DNA of 64,000 nt from Paramecium octaurelia (Eukaryota > Ciliophora > Oligohymenophorea > Peniculida > Parameciidae). Every line of letters starts with the position of its first letter. The first letter of the stretch is position 1. Below, one piece after another: positions 62,701-64,000 of this stretch. The position numbers and the translations under genes were made by a program. The notes beneath the pieces are model-generated. The model saw only the letters and a program-made list of their open reading frames with translations. It did not search any database and was not told the origin of the DNA. Location of the stretch: the NCBI GenBank assembly GCA_905182995.1, contig CAJJDP010000087.1, forward strand, positions 56,829-120,828. Reading direction: 5' to 3'.

Positions 62701-64000
62701 AAAATGGAGGAGCATGAGTCCCAGGTATCTCAATCCTCTAGAACTCCCTGCCTTTACCATATGTTAAGACAAACCCTACTGACTTCTATTTACGACTGCT
62801 ATACGAGAACGACACGAAATACCATCTACCGTCGATATTCTGATTCAAACTTATTTAAGCCACTTTATTCTTCTCTCTTCCAACGTAATCATATGTAGCA
62901 AAAACAAATGAGTTATCAACCAAAAAGTTTGCCAAAGTCCTATCGCCATAATTTTAAAAATCCAAATAGTCTTTTAATGAAGTCAATCTTGACAAAAAAT
63001 AGTATTAATTTTATTGCATCTTGAACTCTAAGGTACTCTAATATCTCACCCAATATCCATATCCATACTCTTCTGAATCTTATAATTCTTTATTTGAAAA
63101 TTAGATCTCATATGATGCCTTCCCATCAACTGATGAATCATAATATTTTGATTATCTCACCAAAATATTTGCTGTGCTTTACAAAGGTTTATGCTTGAAT
63201 GGAACAAATTTAACCGGATCAATAATTTGATCAGGATTCTCATCAAGTCCTTTCGCAGGAATTTAAGATTAGGTATCTGGAACCAAATCAGTTGGCTAAA
63301 GTGGCTTTTACTCACTAGCCTTTTGAGGTTAAAGTTGGCTCTAGTCAATTTCTATCGATTGCTATGCAGAGTCTTGTTATTAAACTTGAGGTTAGGTTGA
63401 TTAATTAGGCACTTATTAATTATTCTCTTATTTTGGTTATGATTATTATGTTGATTACTATTAATCAGTAGGCTATTAACTTCCTTGTTCTTATGTTTAC
63501 TGCACTGTTCCTTATTAAGCAGATGGTTATTCGCTCTATAAAGGATTAACTTATTAAACTTAGGATTATTGCTATTAATTAACTTGTTAGGGTTCTTATT
63601 ATTTAGCCTATTCTTTATTTGCTTCCTAGCCTTATTAATTAGTTTAACTTTATTATGCTGGTTGTGATGCTTGCTACTAAGTGAGTGGTAAATCTTTTGT
63701 TTAAACATTTTAATCTTAAGTTTACAAGGTATTTTATTATTATTCCTGTTATTCATTTGTTTATGATGATTTTGTTTATTATTATTATTAATTCTCCTAT
63801 TAAGCCTATTATTATTGCTATTATTATGGTTGTTATTGTTGTTGCTGTTGTTATTGTTATTGTTGTTGTTATGGTTGTTGTTGTTGTTGTTGTTACTATT
63901 ATTGTGGTTGCTATTGCTATTGTTAAGCTTACTATTAAGATGATTATTATTAATCCTACTATTAAGGCTGTTATTGTTATTATTATTACTATTATTATTG
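56666..64000 (-). CDS. Giant LamG/concanavalin-like repeat protein with polyglutamine region (5' partial)
   Basis: One reading frame of 2445 codons, no TGA found in the parts checked, running off the window end; stop at 56666-56668. From about 63180 to 56800 lie about ten modules of roughly 200 residues. Each repeats the same landmarks: a Trp/Arg strand (YGYWVRY, YGMWIRFRY), SRLT, GDR followed by hydrophobics (AGDRVL, YGDRTL), a Trp-aromatic strand plus GYS/GYK (WRYIYMGYS) and a late LG.G.YI/SIGPGSYI loop. This is the jelly-roll pattern of LamG/concanavalin A-like lectin domains. N-terminal to them is a Gln-dominated region of at least 250 residues. Sugar binding at the surface or in secretion is inferred from the fold; no membrane span was noticed. 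Confidence 0.8.
63361..64000 (-). repeat. Polyglutamine-coding region
   Basis: The minus strand is a long, imperfect run of CAA/CAG/TAA/TAG triplets, almost pure Gln at 63780-64000 with scattered Pro, Ala, Ser, Asp. TAA and TAG supply much of the Gln. In the standard code it would be a stop-riddled simple repeat. It continues beyond the window. Confidence 0.85.

Noticed and set aside
63352-63756. Asn/Lys/His-rich minus ORF of 134 aa
   Set aside because: Out-of-frame reading of the Gln-rich region of the giant gene.

Overview
The window is ciliate nuclear DNA and most resembles a Paramecium macronuclear chromosome. It is very AT-rich. Under the standard code almost every gene breaks into fragments. 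With TAA and TAG read as glutamine and TGA as the only stop, long continuous proteins appear, including a cathepsin L, an SF-assemblin, a mitotic cyclin, a Rab GTPase, a TPR protein, two multi-membrane-span proteins and a giant lectin-like protein. Introns are tiny (mostly 22-31 nt, GT...AG), and removing them restores frame exactly in gene after gene. Intergenic gaps are often under 300 bp. The genus is an inference from code, intron size and compactness.

Regions 1-8.5 kb and 22.7-42.4 kb belong to one repeated module: a Q-rich gene and a decayed protein-kinase-like gene on one strand, then, divergently, a large P-loop GTPase followed by an unknown basic protein (here called K). A diverged copy of the module lies at 1-8.2 kb. 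The 22.7-42.4 kb part is a stack of contigs repeating the same sequence. The joints at 2924, 12453, 26940, 32411 and 39705 are single n, with a 486-n gap at 35404-35889, and at each the flanking sequence is duplicated almost perfectly. Many 'repeats' here are therefore probably unmerged contig ends. Three contigs end at the same base of the GTPase gene, close to where two paralogous versions start to differ.

Region 8.5-15.6 kb is a group of four coiled-coil/cytoskeletal genes (394 aa, 340 aa, SF-assemblin, 586 aa) in alternating orientation. Region 15.6-22.7 kb holds two genes starting MGC (likely lipid-anchored), two weak hypothetical genes, a secreted papain-family protease, a TPR gene with about thirteen introns, and a cyclin with one apparent frameshift.

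Region 42.4-46.5 kb has two unknown basic proteins, a short ORF, and a Rab-family GTPase with an unusual Cys-Cys N-terminus. Region 46.6-56.1 kb is a convergent pair of paralogous multi-span membrane proteins whose stop codons are only 26 bp apart. From 56.7 kb to the window end, on the minus strand, runs one uninterrupted reading frame of more than 2440 codons: about ten LamG/concanavalin-like modules behind a very long polyglutamine region. It continues past the window.

No tRNA, rRNA, CRISPR array, telomere repeat or recognisable transposon was seen.
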